From Cellvibrionaceae bacterium (GTDB lineage: Bacteria; Pseudomonadota; Gammaproteobacteria; Pseudomonadales; Cellvibrionaceae), in NCBI GenBank assembly GCA_021151615.1, contig JAGKXA010000226.1, positions 1 to 6,748 on the forward strand: 6,748 nt of DNA. Direction: 5' to 3'. The position numbers and the translations under genes are program-made. The notes under the pieces are model-generated. The model saw only the letters and a program-made list of their open reading frames with translations, was not told the DNA's origin and ran no database searches. Positions 5,842 through 6,748 of the stretch are shown here, one piece after another; positions within the stretch are counted from its first letter, which is position 1, and each line of letters opens with the position of its first letter.

Positions 5842-6748
5842 ATGAACATGCTTAACAATCCAAACCTGCGCCGCTATCTGTGGCCCTGCGCCGGTTTGCT
5901 GGTGCTGCTGGTTATCAACGCGATAATCTCACCGGAATTTTTTCAGATTGAATTTAAAGATGGCCGTTTCTACGGCAGCTTGATTGATGTATTGAATCGC
6001 GCGGCACCTGTTGCTCTCCTGGCGATTGGGATGTCGCTGGTAATCGCCACTGCCGGTGTGGATTTGTCAGTCGGTTCGATTATGGCCATCGCTGGTGCGG
6101 TGAGCGCCTATTACATTACCAAAGGCGTGGATAATCTCGCACTGATCATTGGTGCAGGTTTGGTAGCCGGTTTAATCGCTGGAATCGTCAATGGTTTTCT
6201 CGTTGGTTACATGAGCATCCAACCGATTGTTGCCACATTAATTCTAATGGTCGCCGGTCGCGGTATTGCGCAATTAATTAACGAAGGCCAAATCGTCACC
6301 TTTGATCACGCCGGTTTTGCCTTTTTAGGTACTGGTCATTTCCTCGGCCTGCCCTTCCCTGTAGTGCTGGTGATTATTACCTTTGCGATTGTGCAACTCT
6401 TAACACGCCGTACCGCATTGGGTTTGTATATTGAAGCCGTGGGTGCCAACCCTTCCGCCAGTCACTACATGGGCCTGAACGCAAAAGCGATAAAAATGAG
6501 TGTCTACTGTGTTGCAGCGCTCTGCGCTGCGCTGGCGGGCATGATCGCCGCCGCGGACATTCGCGGTTCTGACGCTAACAATGCCGGCTTGTGGTTGGAG
6601 CTGGATGCCATTCTCGCGGTAGTGATTGGCGGTGCATCGCTAATGGGTGGGCGCTTTTCTATTTTGCTGGCGATCATAGGTGCGCTGATTATTCAAACCC
6701 TGACCGTCACTATTATCCTTAGCGGCATTCCCCCCAAATTTAATTTAC
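5842..6748 (+). CDS. ytfT: Sugar ABC transporter permease, YtfT family (AraW-like), cut by right edge
   Basis: Inner-membrane permease of the CUT2 transporter. The frame is open for 302 codons from the ATG at 5842 to the window edge; E. coli YtfT has 341 residues, so only the C-terminal tail is missing. Hydrophobic spans are seen at about 13-30, 55-70, 78-92, 98-122, 127-146, 172-188, 217-238, 255-268 and 273-294. Family stretches include LNRAAPVALLAIGMSLVIAT (51-70), AGVDLSVGS (71-79), VATLILMVAGRG (130-141) and the coupling-loop region YIEAVGANPSAS (196-207). The most telling block is ADIRGSDANNAGLWLELDAILAVVIGG (238-264), almost identical to E. coli YtfT. It lies 15 bases after ytfR with only a weak GAG-type ribosome site; an in-frame ATG two codons downstream (5848) is a possible alternative start. 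Relatives have a second permease (YjfF-like), which would be expected just beyond the right edge. Confidence 0.93.
   Translation, partial: MNMLNNPNLRRYLWPCAGLLVLLVINAIISPEFFQIEFKDGRFYGSLIDVLNRAAPVALLAIGMSLVIATAGVDLSVGSIMAIAGAVSAYYITKGVDNLALIIGAGLVAGLIAGIVNGFLVGYMSIQPIVATLILMVAGRGIAQLINEGQIVTFDHAGFAFLGTGHFLGLPFPVVLVIITFAIVQLLTRRTALGLYIEAVGANPSASHYMGLNAKAIKMSVYCVAALCAALAGMIAAADIRGSDANNAGLWLELDAILAVVIGGASLMGGRFSILLAIIGALIIQTLTVTIILSGIPPKFNL

Overview
The window is a carbohydrate-uptake and catabolism locus with two divergent gene sets. Leftward (minus strand) is an L-arabinose catabolic operon in the order araB-araD-araA. Rightward (plus strand) is a CUT2-type sugar ABC transporter of the YtfQ-YtfR-YtfT family. 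Protein similarity to enterobacterial AraB/AraD/AraA and YtfQ/R/T, the roughly balanced GC content and the Shine-Dalgarno usage suggest a gammaproteobacterium. A saprophytic plant-polysaccharide degrader such as Cellvibrio or a relative is my best guess, from recalled protein style only; no search was run.

Layout: 1-704 is the 5' part of araA (its 3' end lies beyond the left edge). 705-781 is a spacer with an A/T-rich stretch and a degenerate REP-like element. 782-1474 is araD, and 1474-3156 is araB, joined to araD by a one-base TAATG overlap. 3157-3385 is a divergent regulatory region holding predicted promoters for both directions and several short symmetrical sequences. 3386-4330 is the periplasmic sugar-binding protein, 4330-5826 the double-domain ATPase (another TAATG junction), and 5842-6748 the first permease, cut by the right edge. 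No stretch above 300 bases lacks a gene.

How it fits together: the transporter would bring in a pentose. AraA isomerises L-arabinose to L-ribulose, AraB phosphorylates it, and AraD epimerises L-ribulose-5-phosphate to D-xylulose-5-phosphate for the pentose phosphate pathway. E. coli YtfQ binds galactofuranose. L-arabinofuranose has the same ring stereochemistry, so the pairing suggests that this system imports L-arabinose, possibly in its furanose form; related Shewanella systems have been called AraUVWZ. No regulator gene is visible in the window.

The genes themselves are intact members of known families, and I see no clear evidence of a wholly new system. The signals most worth a second look are non-coding: a perfect 11-bp inverted repeat just inside the ATPase gene, a 9-bp inverted pair falling on both predicted promoters, a perfect 15-nt palindrome before the binding-protein ribosome site, and the REP-like element ahead of araA.
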